A DNA stretch of 64,000 nucleotides from Candidatus Omnitrophota bacterium (GTDB lineage Bacteria > CAIJMQ01): contig JAHJCU010000004.1 in assembly GCA_018812925.1 (NCBI GenBank), positions 37,621 through 101,620 on the forward strand, given 5' to 3'. Under the pieces are notes generated by a model that ran no database searches, was not told the DNA's origin, and was given only the letters and a program-made list of their open reading frames with translations. The position numbers and the translations under genes are program-made. This document shows, piece after piece, positions 1 through 7,441 of this stretch (position 1 is the first letter of the stretch; each line of letters starts with the position of its first letter).

Positions 1-900
1 GCTATCACTGTTGAAATGGCGCTTGGCAGTTCCACCAATACTGTTCTGCATTTACCTGCTATTGCTCACGAAGCGGGTATAAAATTGGAACTGGATATAT
101 TCGATAAAACATCAAGAAAAACACCGAATCTATGTCGGCTTTCTCCTGCAGGTCCGGCGCACATGGAAGATTTAGATAGAGCAGGCGGAATTTTGGCGGT
201 CATGAAAGAACTTTCAAAGAAAAAACTGTTGAACCTTAAGCTCAGTGCTGTTGAAGGGAAAATAGAAACACGAGTAAAGAATGCGGAGAATTTAGATACT
301 AAAGTCATAAGACCGATTAATAAACCATATTACAAAGAAGGCGGCATTGCTATTCTTAAAGGTAACCTCGCACCTGACGGAGCAGTAATTAAACGTTCTG
401 CAGTAAACGAAAAAGTCTGGACTTTTTCCGGTAAAGCAAAAGTTTTTAACTGCGAAGAAGAAGCAATGAAATCCATAATGGCTAACAAAATAAAAAAAGG
501 CGATGTGTTGATTATAAGATATGAAGGACCAAAAGGCGGACCAGGAATGAGAGAGATGCTTTCCCCTACTTCAGCAATTGCAGGCAAAGGTCTTGGAGAA
601 AGCGTTGCTCTTATTACTGACGGACGATTTTCCGGCGGTACCAGAGGATTGGCAATAGGACATGTTTCGCCAGAAGCCGCAGAAGGCGGAACAATAGCAT
701 ATGTTAAAAACGGAGATACTATAGATATAAGTATACCCAAAAGACAAATTTCACTTAAAGTAAGCAGCAGCGAATTGGCAAAAAGGAAAAAAGAAATTAA
801 GATTTTATCTCACCAGATAAAATCTCCTTTTCTTAAGAGATATTCACATCTTACAACTTCTGCAGATAAAGGCGCCATATTAAAAAGTTCGCCCCGTTAG
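1..900 (+). CDS. ilvD: Dihydroxy-acid dehydratase, C-terminal part (5' end outside window)
   Basis: This dehydratase converts dihydroxy-isovalerate and its methylvalerate homologue to the 2-keto acids of valine and isoleucine synthesis in the cytoplasm, using an Fe-S cluster. The reading frame is open from base 1, and the first visible residues [20 protein letters not shown] are the conserved mid-protein motif of the IlvD/Edd family. The C-terminal swivel domain carries [10 protein letters not shown] followed by [11 protein letters not shown], the usual active-site region. About 300 of the normal 550 residues are present, so the gene starts upstream of the window. The last residues SPR and the TAG stop are encoded by a CCCCGTTAG repeat end (892-900), so the terminus may have been replaced by a repeat. 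The family call is certain. Confidence 0.97.
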   Translation, partial: AITVEMALGSSTNTVLHLPAIAHEAGIKLELDIFDKTSRKTPNLCRLSPAGPAHMEDLDRAGGILAVMKELSKKKLLNLKLSAVEGKIETRVKNAENLDTKVIRPINKPYYKEGGIAILKGNLAPDGAVIKRSAVNEKVWTFSGKAKVFNCEEEAMKSIMANKIKKGDVLIIRYEGPKGGPGMREMLSPTSAIAGKGLGESVALITDGRFSGGTRGLAIGHVSPEAAEGGTIAYVKNGDTIDISIPKRQISLKVSSSELAKRKKEIKILSHQIKSPFLKRYSHLTTSADKGAILKSSPR

Positions 901-1009
901 AAATTGAGAGTATATATTTTAAAGAGTGAAGAGAACAGTAGCTGATATACAGATATTATTAATAATTTACGGTCGCCATTGCATCTATGGCGACCTATCT
1001 CTAACAGGA
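892..1009. repeat. CCCCGTTAGA-type palindromic element, copy E1
   Basis: The left end CCCCGTTAGAAAT overlaps the ilvD stop codon and the right end reads CTATCTCTAACAGG. The ends are inverted with about 10 of 13 matches, as in the better copies at 9485-9611, 20168-20270 and 43825-43900. The interior holds a perfect 9-bp hairpin, GGTCGCCAT/ATGGCGACC (971-995), without a T-run. The right end supplies the AGGA that serves as ribosome binding site of the next gene. Confidence 0.6.
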
Positions 1010-1015
1010 TAAAAA

Positions 1016-1990
1016 GTGAGTGAAGAAGAAATTTTAAGTTTTCTATCTAGTATAGAAGAAGAAAATCAGCGACTAGATAAATTTCTCCTGTTAAAACTTG
1101 CATTTTCCCGTTCCAAAATTCAAAAACTTATTTATAATGGGAATGTAAAAATTAATAAAAAGATAGTATCAATTCCGCATCACAAAGTAAAAGCAAATGA
1201 AACAATAGAAATTAAAATATCGGCGCTTCCACCTACTAATCTTGAAGCAGAAGACATTCCCTTAAATATCATATACGAAGACAAAGAATTGATTGTTATA
1301 AATAAACCCGCAGGACTTATTGTTCATCCTGCAGGCGAGAAAAAAAGTGGGACATTAGTAAATGCTTTGCTTAATCACTGCGGAAAAGAAATATCAACAA
1401 TAGGCGGAAATGAAAGAGGCGGGCTTGTTCATAGATTGGATAAAAACACATCGGGAGTAATGGTAATAGCAAAGACCGAGAAAACACATAACGAAATTGC
1501 GCGTCAATTTAAACAAAGAGAAATTCAGAAAACATATATTGCTCTTGCCTGGGGAATTTTTAAGAATAATGACGGTGAAGTTAATACACCAATCGGTAGA
1601 TCTATCGGCGATAGAAGAAAAATGAGCGTATTCTCGGCAAAACCCAGAGAATCAACAACCTTTTTCAACGTGCAGGAAAGATTTAAAGATTTTGCGCTAC
1701 TTCAAGTTAAACCTAAAACGGGAAGAACACATCAAATAAGAATTCATCTTTCGTTTATAGAACATCCTATAGTAGGCGACGAAGTATATGGCGGGAAAAA
1801 ACGGATATCTTCGTCAAGTTTAAGTGAGGTAAAAGACAAAATTAAAAGACAGTTTCTCCACGCGCATAAGCTAAAATTTTATCACCCCATATTAAAAAAA
1901 TCCGTAGAGTTTGAAGCGCCTATCCCAGAAGATATGGAATATGTAATCAAATGGGCAAAGAAAAACGCAAAAACGAGAGATGAGGGATGA
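1016..1990 (+). CDS. rluD: RluA/RluD-family 23S rRNA pseudouridine synthase
   Basis: The protein (324 aa) isomerises specific uridines of large-subunit rRNA to pseudouridine. An N-terminal S4 RNA-binding domain (about residues 15-75, RLDKFLLLKLAFSRSKIQKL) is followed by the RluA catalytic domain. That domain has the motif HRLDKNTSGVMVIAKT, whose Asp is the family's catalytic residue, and later KTGRTHQIRIHL. The start is GTG at 1016, with AGGA six bases upstream. The length is normal for RluD. Within the RluA/B/C/D group, the S4 domain favours RluD or RluC, but the exact uridine targets cannot be read from sequence. Confidence 0.9.
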   Translation: MSEEEILSFLSSIEEENQRLDKFLLLKLAFSRSKIQKLIYNGNVKINKKIVSIPHHKVKANETIEIKISALPPTNLEAEDIPLNIIYEDKELIVINKPAGLIVHPAGEKKSGTLVNALLNHCGKEISTIGGNERGGLVHRLDKNTSGVMVIAKTEKTHNEIARQFKQREIQKTYIALAWGIFKNNDGEVNTPIGRSIGDRRKMSVFSAKPRESTTFFNVQERFKDFALLQVKPKTGRTHQIRIHLSFIEHPIVGDEVYGGKKRISSSSLSEVKDKIKRQFLHAHKLKFYHPILKKSVEFEAPIPEDMEYVIKWAKKNAKTRDEG

Positions 1991-2003
1991 TTATTAGAAA
2001 AAG

Positions 2004-2077
2004 GTAATTTGTAACTCGTAAACAGTAACCCGTAATTCTTAAAATTACTAATTACCGATTACCAATTACTAATTACG
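2004..2077. repeat. Two-arm heptad repeat H1 (GTAAYYN units)
   Basis: Five 7-bp units of the form GTAANNN (2004-2038) are followed by a short AT loop and then four units of the inverse form ACYRATT (2047-2074). The whole forms a long imperfect hairpin built from heptads. It begins 13 bases after the rluD stop. The same layout recurs at 17841-17916. Confidence 0.85.
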
Positions 2078-2119
2078 AAAGAACTGAAGTTATAACCCCA
2101 ACTGAGTAATAATATTAAA

Positions 2120-2623
2120 ATGCTTAAATCAAAAAGAAATAAACCTACTATCCTCGCAGTTTCCCACTGTCTCTTCAACCCCAAAGTAAGAGCTAATAGG
2201 CTTTCACAACATCCTGGAATAAAGGATAAGATATTAAAGCTTGGGAAAAAATATAATGCTAAAATCGAGCAGTTACCTTGCCCTGAGTTTTTATTTCTTG
2301 GTGAAAGAGAACCAAAAACTTATGATGAGTATATAGAAATCCCAGGATTTAAAAATTCCTGCGAAAAATTGGCTGAAGATTTTATTTCTAATCTAGGATA
2401 TATTAACGAATGCCATTTAATAGTGGTAGGTATAGCAAGATCGCCGAGTTGTTCAATTTCTTATGTTTATGACAAAAATAATAACTTAAAAAAAGGTGAT
2501 GGGATGTTTATACATTGTTTGCGCAAAAAAAAATCTGACAATATTATTTTTTTAGAGATAGATTATCACCAAATTGATATTTCAATTGAAAAAATAAAAG
2601 CAGTTTTGGGAACTACTTTCTGA
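2120..2623 (+). CDS. TudS-related putative desulfidase (DUF523-like)
   Basis: This 167-aa protein has the three spaced cysteines typical of the TudS/DUF523 relatives: SHCLFNPKVRA near residue 17, LPCPEF near residue 54, and ARSPSCS near residue 113. In TudS the equivalent cysteines hold an iron-sulfur cluster that removes sulfur from thiouracil. Whether this divergent branch has the same activity is not known. The motif GEREPKTYDEY between the second and third cysteines is also typical of this branch. There is no convincing ribosome binding site, and the start was taken at the ATG that gives the complete first motif. The family call is likely; the substrate is unknown. Confidence 0.7.
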   Translation: MLKSKRNKPTILAVSHCLFNPKVRANRLSQHPGIKDKILKLGKKYNAKIEQLPCPEFLFLGEREPKTYDEYIEIPGFKNSCEKLAEDFISNLGYINECHLIVVGIARSPSCSISYVYDKNNNLKKGDGMFIHCLRKKKSDNIIFLEIDYHQIDISIEKIKAVLGTTF

Positions 2624-2677
2624 CAGACTTAGGCTCTTTCTATCCCCTTCTTACTTCTTTTATTACTGTATATTTCT

Positions 2678-3130
2678 TCAAATATCTCTTATTAATGCAA
2701 TTTCACCGCAATCGGGGAATTTAGGGCAACTGATACATTCTTTCCACACTTTATGAGGTAACTTTTCTTTGGAAATTTCTTTGAAATCCAAACCTTTAAA
2801 AAATTCCGGCACATAAGTAAGGGCAAAAACTCTTTTGAGTCCTAATTGAGGCGCATCCTTAAGGCATAAATCCACTAAATTTTTAGCTATTCCTTTGCTC
2901 TGCCAATCTTCTTTTAAGGCTAAAGATTTTATTTCACCCAAATCTTCCCAACATGAGTGAAGCGAACAACACCCTATTATTTCTCCTTCGTCTTCGGCAA
3001 CGAAAAAATCTCTCACGTTGTCATATAGTTCAGCCAAAGAACGAGGAAGAAGCACTTCTTTAGCGCTAAAGTATTCCAACAATTGGTAAATAGGTATAAC
3101 ATCTTGAGTTTTGGCTTTTCTGATTTTCAT
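2678..3130 (-). CDS. Short GNAT N-acetyltransferase, ArgA-type (N-acetylglutamate synthase)
   Basis: This is a 150-aa single-domain GNAT protein. The acetyl-CoA binding region is visible as IKSLALKEDWQSKGIAKNLV (about residues 68-87). The C-terminal motif HKVWKECISCPKFPDCGE is characteristic of the short stand-alone N-acetylglutamate synthases that catalyse the first step of arginine synthesis in several bacterial phyla. The four C-terminal cysteines could bind a metal, but that is inference. ATG is preceded by AAGGAT at a suitable distance. No other arginine gene is present nearby, so the assignment rests on the motif. Confidence 0.72.
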   Translation of the reverse strand: MKIRKAKTQDVIPIYQLLEYFSAKEVLLPRSLAELYDNVRDFFVAEDEGEIIGCCSLHSCWEDLGEIKSLALKEDWQSKGIAKNLVDLCLKDAPQLGLKRVFALTYVPEFFKGLDFKEISKEKLPHKVWKECISCPKFPDCGEIALIRDI

Positions 3131-3185
3131 AATAATATCCTTTAATTTAATATATTAACTTTAATTGCCCAACATCTGTTTATTT

Positions 3186-3935
3186 TTATTCTTTACTTAA
3201 AATTACAGGTCCATTTTTCATTATAGCAATCGTATGCTCAAAATGACAAGCCAAAGAATTATCCAACGTAACAGCAGTCCAACCATCATCCAGCACTTTA
3301 ACTTCCCATGTGCCTTGAGAAACCATAGGTTCAATCGCAAGAACCATACCCTCCCTTAAGATAGGTCCTGTATGCGGCTTGCCAAAATTTGGAATTTGAG
3401 GTCCCTCATGAAGTTGTTTCCCAATGCCATGGCCCACAAAATCTCTTATTATTCCATAACCCTTGTCTTCGACAAGAGATTGGATTGCCCAGGATATATC
3501 AAACAGATAATTGCCCGCTCTTGCTTTTTCTATGCCTTTATAAAGCGCTTTTTCCGTAACCTCAATGAGTTCTTTTGCTTCATCGCTTATTTCTCCAACC
3601 GAGTAAGTTACAGCAGCATCACCGTAATAGCCCTTGACCTTAACTCCCAAATCTATACTGACTATATCGCCGTTTTTTAAGATTCTTTTATCGGATGGAA
3701 TACCATGGACTACTTCTTCGTTTATCGAAGCACAAATAGATGACGGATATCCCATATAGCCCTTGAATGCAGGAATCGCGCCTTCTTTATTTATCAAGTC
3801 TTCTGCGAAAAGTTCTAGTTCTTTTGTGTTTATCCCGGGTGCAACTATTGTTTTTATTGACTTTAAAATTCTCGCGACTATCTTATTGGCTTCGCTTAAA
3901 ATCTTGATTTCTTCTTTCGATTTAATTGGAATCAT
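3186..3935 (-). CDS. map: Methionine aminopeptidase, type I
   Basis: The enzyme removes the initiator methionine from new proteins in the cytoplasm. The 249-aa length and the motifs are those of type Ia MetAP: metal-ligand region SIDLGVKVKGYYGDAAVTY (two Asp ligands), FVGHGIGKQLHE (His ligand), and the Glu ligands in EPMVSQG and FEHTIAI. It has no N-terminal zinc-finger extension. It lies between the acetyltransferase and ftsK on the same strand, not in the usual ribosomal-protein operon. No clear Shine-Dalgarno sequence precedes the ATG. Confidence 0.96.
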   Translation of the reverse strand: MIPIKSKEEIKILSEANKIVARILKSIKTIVAPGINTKELELFAEDLINKEGAIPAFKGYMGYPSSICASINEEVVHGIPSDKRILKNGDIVSIDLGVKVKGYYGDAAVTYSVGEISDEAKELIEVTEKALYKGIEKARAGNYLFDISWAIQSLVEDKGYGIIRDFVGHGIGKQLHEGPQIPNFGKPHTGPILREGMVLAIEPMVSQGTWEVKVLDDGWTAVTLDNSLACHFEHTIAIMKNGPVILSKE

Positions 3936-3980
3936 TTGTTAACATCATAAGCTTTAAGTAGCAAGCTTAAAGCTTGTAAT

Positions 3981-6197
3981 TTATTGGGGTTGTTCTTTCG
4001 GGATTTCATTGTTGCCTTCAAGCTTTTCCAGATACGATTCATCTATTAAAACTACACGTGGTTTCACACCTTGAGGCGGGCCTATTATTCCTTGTTTTTC
4101 CATAAGGTCAATTAATCTTCCTGCCCTGGCATATCCTATGCTCATTCTTCTCTGAAGATGCGAAGCGGATGCTTGACCGCTTGCCAAAATAACTTTTATA
4201 GCATCCTTAAAAAGCGGGTCTTTTTCTGCCGGCAGCACAGGGTCTTCCTTCGTATTAACCCTATCCAATTTAAAATCTATTTCGCTAAAATCCGGTTTGC
4301 CCATTTGTTCAAGATGTTTTACGATTCGCTCAATTTCTTCTTCGGCAACAAAGGGTCCCTGCACGCGAATAGGCTTTCCGCCGGCAGCAAGATAAAGCAT
4401 ATCTCCTTTACCCAGAAGTTTATCCGCCCCCATTGAATCAAGAACAGTTCTCGAATCTACTCTAGAAGACACTTGAAAAGAAATACGATAAGGGAAATTC
4501 GCCTTAATTACGCCCGTTACCACATCTACGGAAGGTCTTTGAGTAGCCAAAATAAGATGAATACCCGCCGCTCTGGAAAGTTGAGCAAGACGCATAATCA
4601 TCTCTTCGACTTTTCTTGAAGCCACAGACATAAGGTCAGCCAATTCGTCTATTATGACAACAATATAAGGCATTTTTTCATTGTCGTTTTTTTCTTGCTG
4701 CATCTTTTCATTAAATTTTTCGATATGTCTTACTCCCATTTCCGCAAGCTTTCCGTATCTTGTTTCCATCTCTTCCACTATCCACTGTAAAGCGGCCGGA
4801 GCTTCCTTAGCCATTGTTACTATCGGCGCAAATAAATGTGGTATCTGCGAAAAAGGCGCAAGTTCTACCATTTTGGGGTCCACAAGCAGAAACTTTACTT
4901 CGTGCGGATAAGCATTAAAAAGTATAGATGAAATTAATGAATGCAAACAAACTGTTTTTCCCGAGCCGGTAGTTCCCGCAATCAGAAGATGTGGCATTCC
5001 TTTCAAATCAGCAACAAGAGGGTTACCTCTTATATCTTTACCTAAAGCAATTGCAAGTTTTGATTTTGCTCTTAAATTTGAAAATTCTTTTGATTGAAGA
5101 ATTTCCTTCAAATATACAAGGCGAGAAGTAGGATTGGGAATTTCAATTCCCATAACAGCTTTGCCTGGGATAGGAGCAACAATTCTAACAGAAGGCGCGC
5201 GAAGTGCCAAAGCAATATCATCTGATAAGGAAACAATGCTTTGGACCTTAACGCCAACACCGGGTTCCACCTCATAAGAAGTGATAACAGGACCTTTCTG
5301 AACACTGGTTACTTTTGCTTCTATGCCAAATTCCAAAAGCGCCTTTTCTAATTTTTTAGAATTATTATAAATATAAGAATCGTCCGTCAGTTTTTCTTCG
5401 GGCGGGTCATTGAGCAAAGAAAGAGGAGGAAGGGCAAACAAAGAGCTGTCTATATCGTGCTTTCTTTCTGCTTGAAAAAGGTCAGGGATTAATTTTTCTT
5501 CTTCCTTTTCTTTATAAATTTTAACGGGTTCAGGCACTTTGACTTTAGGAATAGTTTTGATGCTTTCTTCTTTGGTAAAAATATCAGACTTTGACATGGA
5601 AGAAATTGTCGCTTTTTTCTGCGTTTCAAACGGTTTTGTTACCCTATAACTTCTCAACCTTTTAATTTTTTGTAGCAGGAAAAAATAGAAGTTTTCATAC
5701 GAAGATATAAGAATAATGCCCGCAATAAAAGCAATAGTTGTTATTATATATGTTCCGATACCGCCAAAAAATTTAAGCATTGAGGAAGACAATAAATGAC
5801 CTATTATTCCTCCTGCAAATTTAATTTCACCTTCTATAAACAGACCCTTTAAAAAAACACTGCCAATTCCCTTAAGAGCAAAGAAAACAGTCAAAGAAAT
5901 AAGCAAAATAACACAGCCGATTATTCTGGAGCCGATATGCGTTTCATAACGCGAAAAAAAATGCAGGTAAATTAAACCCAACCCTAAAAAAACCACCAGA
6001 TATGCCAATACTCCAAAAAGAGAGTAAAGCCCAAAGCCCATCCATGCCCCGACTATGCCTATCATGTTTTGAGCAGGGCGATTGGGCGGATTCTGAAGAA
6101 TGCTTAAATCGGCGGGAGAAAAAGAAATTAAACTCAAAAACACAAGGGCAACCACACCTAGAAGTATAATACTTGCTATTTCTCTTTTATATTGCAT
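3981..6197 (-). CDS. ftsK: FtsK/SpoIIIE-type DNA translocase
   Basis: This is a membrane-anchored ATPase that pumps chromosome ends through the division septum. The N-terminal 170 residues contain about four membrane segments. A short linker and the motor domain follow, with Walker A IAGTTGSGKT (near residue 408) and Walker B YIVVIIDELADL (near 510). A C-terminal winged-helix gamma domain (last about 80 residues) includes SASHLQRRMSIGYARAGRL. I chose the ATG at 6197, giving 738 aa. The frame is also open upstream to a TTG at 6236, but those 13 codons consist of heptad repeat (6211-6269) and have no good ribosome binding site. The linker is much shorter than in E. coli FtsK and resembles SpoIIIE. 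Confidence 0.95.
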   Translation of the reverse strand: MQYKREIASIILLGVVALVFLSLISFSPADLSILQNPPNRPAQNMIGIVGAWMGFGLYSLFGVLAYLVVFLGLGLIYLHFFSRYETHIGSRIIGCVILLISLTVFFALKGIGSVFLKGLFIEGEIKFAGGIIGHLLSSSMLKFFGGIGTYIITTIAFIAGIILISSYENFYFFLLQKIKRLRSYRVTKPFETQKKATISSMSKSDIFTKEESIKTIPKVKVPEPVKIYKEKEEEKLIPDLFQAERKHDIDSSLFALPPLSLLNDPPEEKLTDDSYIYNNSKKLEKALLEFGIEAKVTSVQKGPVITSYEVEPGVGVKVQSIVSLSDDIALALRAPSVRIVAPIPGKAVMGIEIPNPTSRLVYLKEILQSKEFSNLRAKSKLAIALGKDIRGNPLVADLKGMPHLLIAGTTGSGKTVCLHSLISSILFNAYPHEVKFLLVDPKMVELAPFSQIPHLFAPIVTMAKEAPAALQWIVEEMETRYGKLAEMGVRHIEKFNEKMQQEKNDNEKMPYIVVIIDELADLMSVASRKVEEMIMRLAQLSRAAGIHLILATQRPSVDVVTGVIKANFPYRISFQVSSRVDSRTVLDSMGADKLLGKGDMLYLAAGGKPIRVQGPFVAEEEIERIVKHLEQMGKPDFSEIDFKLDRVNTKEDPVLPAEKDPLFKDAIKVILASGQASASHLQRRMSIGYARAGRLIDLMEKQGIIGPPQGVKPRVVLIDESYLEKLEGNNEIPKEQPQ

Positions 6198-6210
6198 TGT
6201 CTGCAAATTA

Positions 6211-6269
6211 TTTAAAATTGAAAATTGCACATTCAAAATCCTTCTAAATCTTGAATCTTAAATTTAAAA
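6211..6269. repeat. Heptad repeat H12 at the ftsK / pseudogene junction
   Basis: Units of the type TTNAAAA (6211-6238) are followed by units of the inverse type TCTTRAA and TTTAAAA (6242-6269), so the array has two arms. It encodes the last residues (KHFKFKIQDLEGF) of the broken gene fragment upstream and would encode the optional N-terminal extension of FtsK. Confidence 0.75.
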
Positions 6270-6563
6270 TGTTTATTTATGCCGTAGTCGTTTATATCAC
6301 CATCTCCTGTTATGGTATAGCCAGCGCCGTCAATAGTGATATCATCGGCCCCGGCAATTAAACCGTGACTATTACAAGTCAAATCTCCCGTAAGTTGGTA
6401 AGTATAACCAGAATCTCCTACAACCGTATCCCCACAAGCACAAACAGTATCAGTCGCTCCATCGTAATTCGTATCACCGCAACCAGCTGCCTGAAGTCGG
6501 CTTCCTAATCCTACTATCCATATTAGAATAAACAAAATAAAAACAATTCTATGTTTTACTCAT
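6233..6563 (-). pseudogene. Truncated, frameshifted copy of the beta-helix surface-protein gene
   Basis: About 80 codons match the N-terminus of the large secreted protein at 34864-36894: CGDTNYDGATDTVCACGDTV here versus CGDTNGDGITDTPCACGDTV there, followed in both by YTITGDG and DYGIN. After DYGIN the similarity stops inside a heptad repeat. An ATG at 6563 starts MSKT and stops at once. Removing one A from the AAAA run just after it would restore a typical signal peptide (HRIVFILFILIWIVGLGS and onward) fused to the matching part. A TTG at 6535 could still open the remaining frame, so expression of a 100-aa product cannot be excluded, but a decayed partial copy is the better reading. Confidence 0.75.
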
Positions 6564-6636
6564 ATTTAACAAATTAATTGTATCACTAAATAAAAAAGGA
6601 GGGAAGTAAACCCGCATTAGCTTCAAAAATTTATAT

Positions 6637-7410
6637 CTACCCTTGGCTTAATTTATCCATTAGTTCGTCAGGTATATCAAAGTTTGCATATACATCCTGA
6701 ACGTCATCGTGCTCTTCCAATGCTTCCACAAGTTGCAACATCTTTTCCGCGGATTTTTCATCCGCAACGGGGGTAGGATTTTCGGGTAACATCTCTATTT
6801 TTGCGGAAATGATCTGGATATTTTTATTCTTAAGCGCTTCTTTAACTTTGTTAAAATCTTCCACTCTTGCAATCAAGGCGCACTCTTCGTCTTCCATTCT
6901 GAAATCTTCGGCTCCGGTGTTTATAGTAATTTCCATTAATTCTTCTTCGTTAAACTTCTCTTTCTTTTCTTCAGTCTTAAATATGGATATTGTTGCAACG
7001 CCTTTCTTTTTGAAAAATCTCATCGCAGCACCCGGAGCAGCGAGATTGCCGCCAAATTTGGAAAATATGTGTTTCATCTCGGAAGAAGCCCGATTTTTGT
7101 TATCGGTTATCATTTCTATTATAAAAGCGATTCCCCCCGGCCCATATGCTTCATAAGTGCATTGTTCAAGAGTAACACCCGGTAGTTCACCAGTGCCTTT
7201 TTTTATTGCGCGGGTTATATTTTCCTGAGGCATATTAACCTCTCTTGCAGCATCCACAGCCGCTCTTAATACAGAATTCATGCTAATATCGCCACCGCTA
7301 CGAGCAGCAATTGTAATCTGCTTGCCTATACGGCTGAAAACCTTGCCTCTCTGCGCATCAGCCTTCCCTTTCTTGTGTTTTATACTCGCCCAATGACTAT
7401 GTCCTGACAT
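6637..7410 (-). CDS. yebC: YebC/PmpR-family protein (TACO1 family)
   Basis: This 257-aa protein begins MSGHSHWASIKHKKGKADAQ, the hallmark of the YebC/PmpR family. Members act as DNA-binding regulators or, in recent work on the family, as translation factors that relieve stalling on proline stretches. All three family domains are present, including GPGGIAFIIEMITDNKNRA in domain 2 and the acidic C-terminus (EALEEHDDVQDVYANFDIPDE). AGGGAGGT precedes the ATG. The gene lies 31 bases downstream of the EF-G-like gene on the same strand, so the two may be co-transcribed, which fits a role in translation. The family is certain; the molecular role is not. Confidence 0.93.
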   Translation of the reverse strand: MSGHSHWASIKHKKGKADAQRGKVFSRIGKQITIAARSGGDISMNSVLRAAVDAAREVNMPQENITRAIKKGTGELPGVTLEQCTYEAYGPGGIAFIIEMITDNKNRASSEMKHIFSKFGGNLAAPGAAMRFFKKKGVATISIFKTEEKKEKFNEEELMEITINTGAEDFRMEDEECALIARVEDFNKVKEALKNKNIQIISAKIEMLPENPTPVADEKSAEKMLQLVEALEEHDDVQDVYANFDIPDELMDKLSQG

Positions 7411-7441
7411 GTTTATACCTCCCTATTAAATTTTGAATGGT

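Noticed and set aside
2004..2077. Heptad arrays as CRISPR repeats
   Set aside because: The units are 7 bp, contiguous and degenerate with no spacers, and no cas gene is present.
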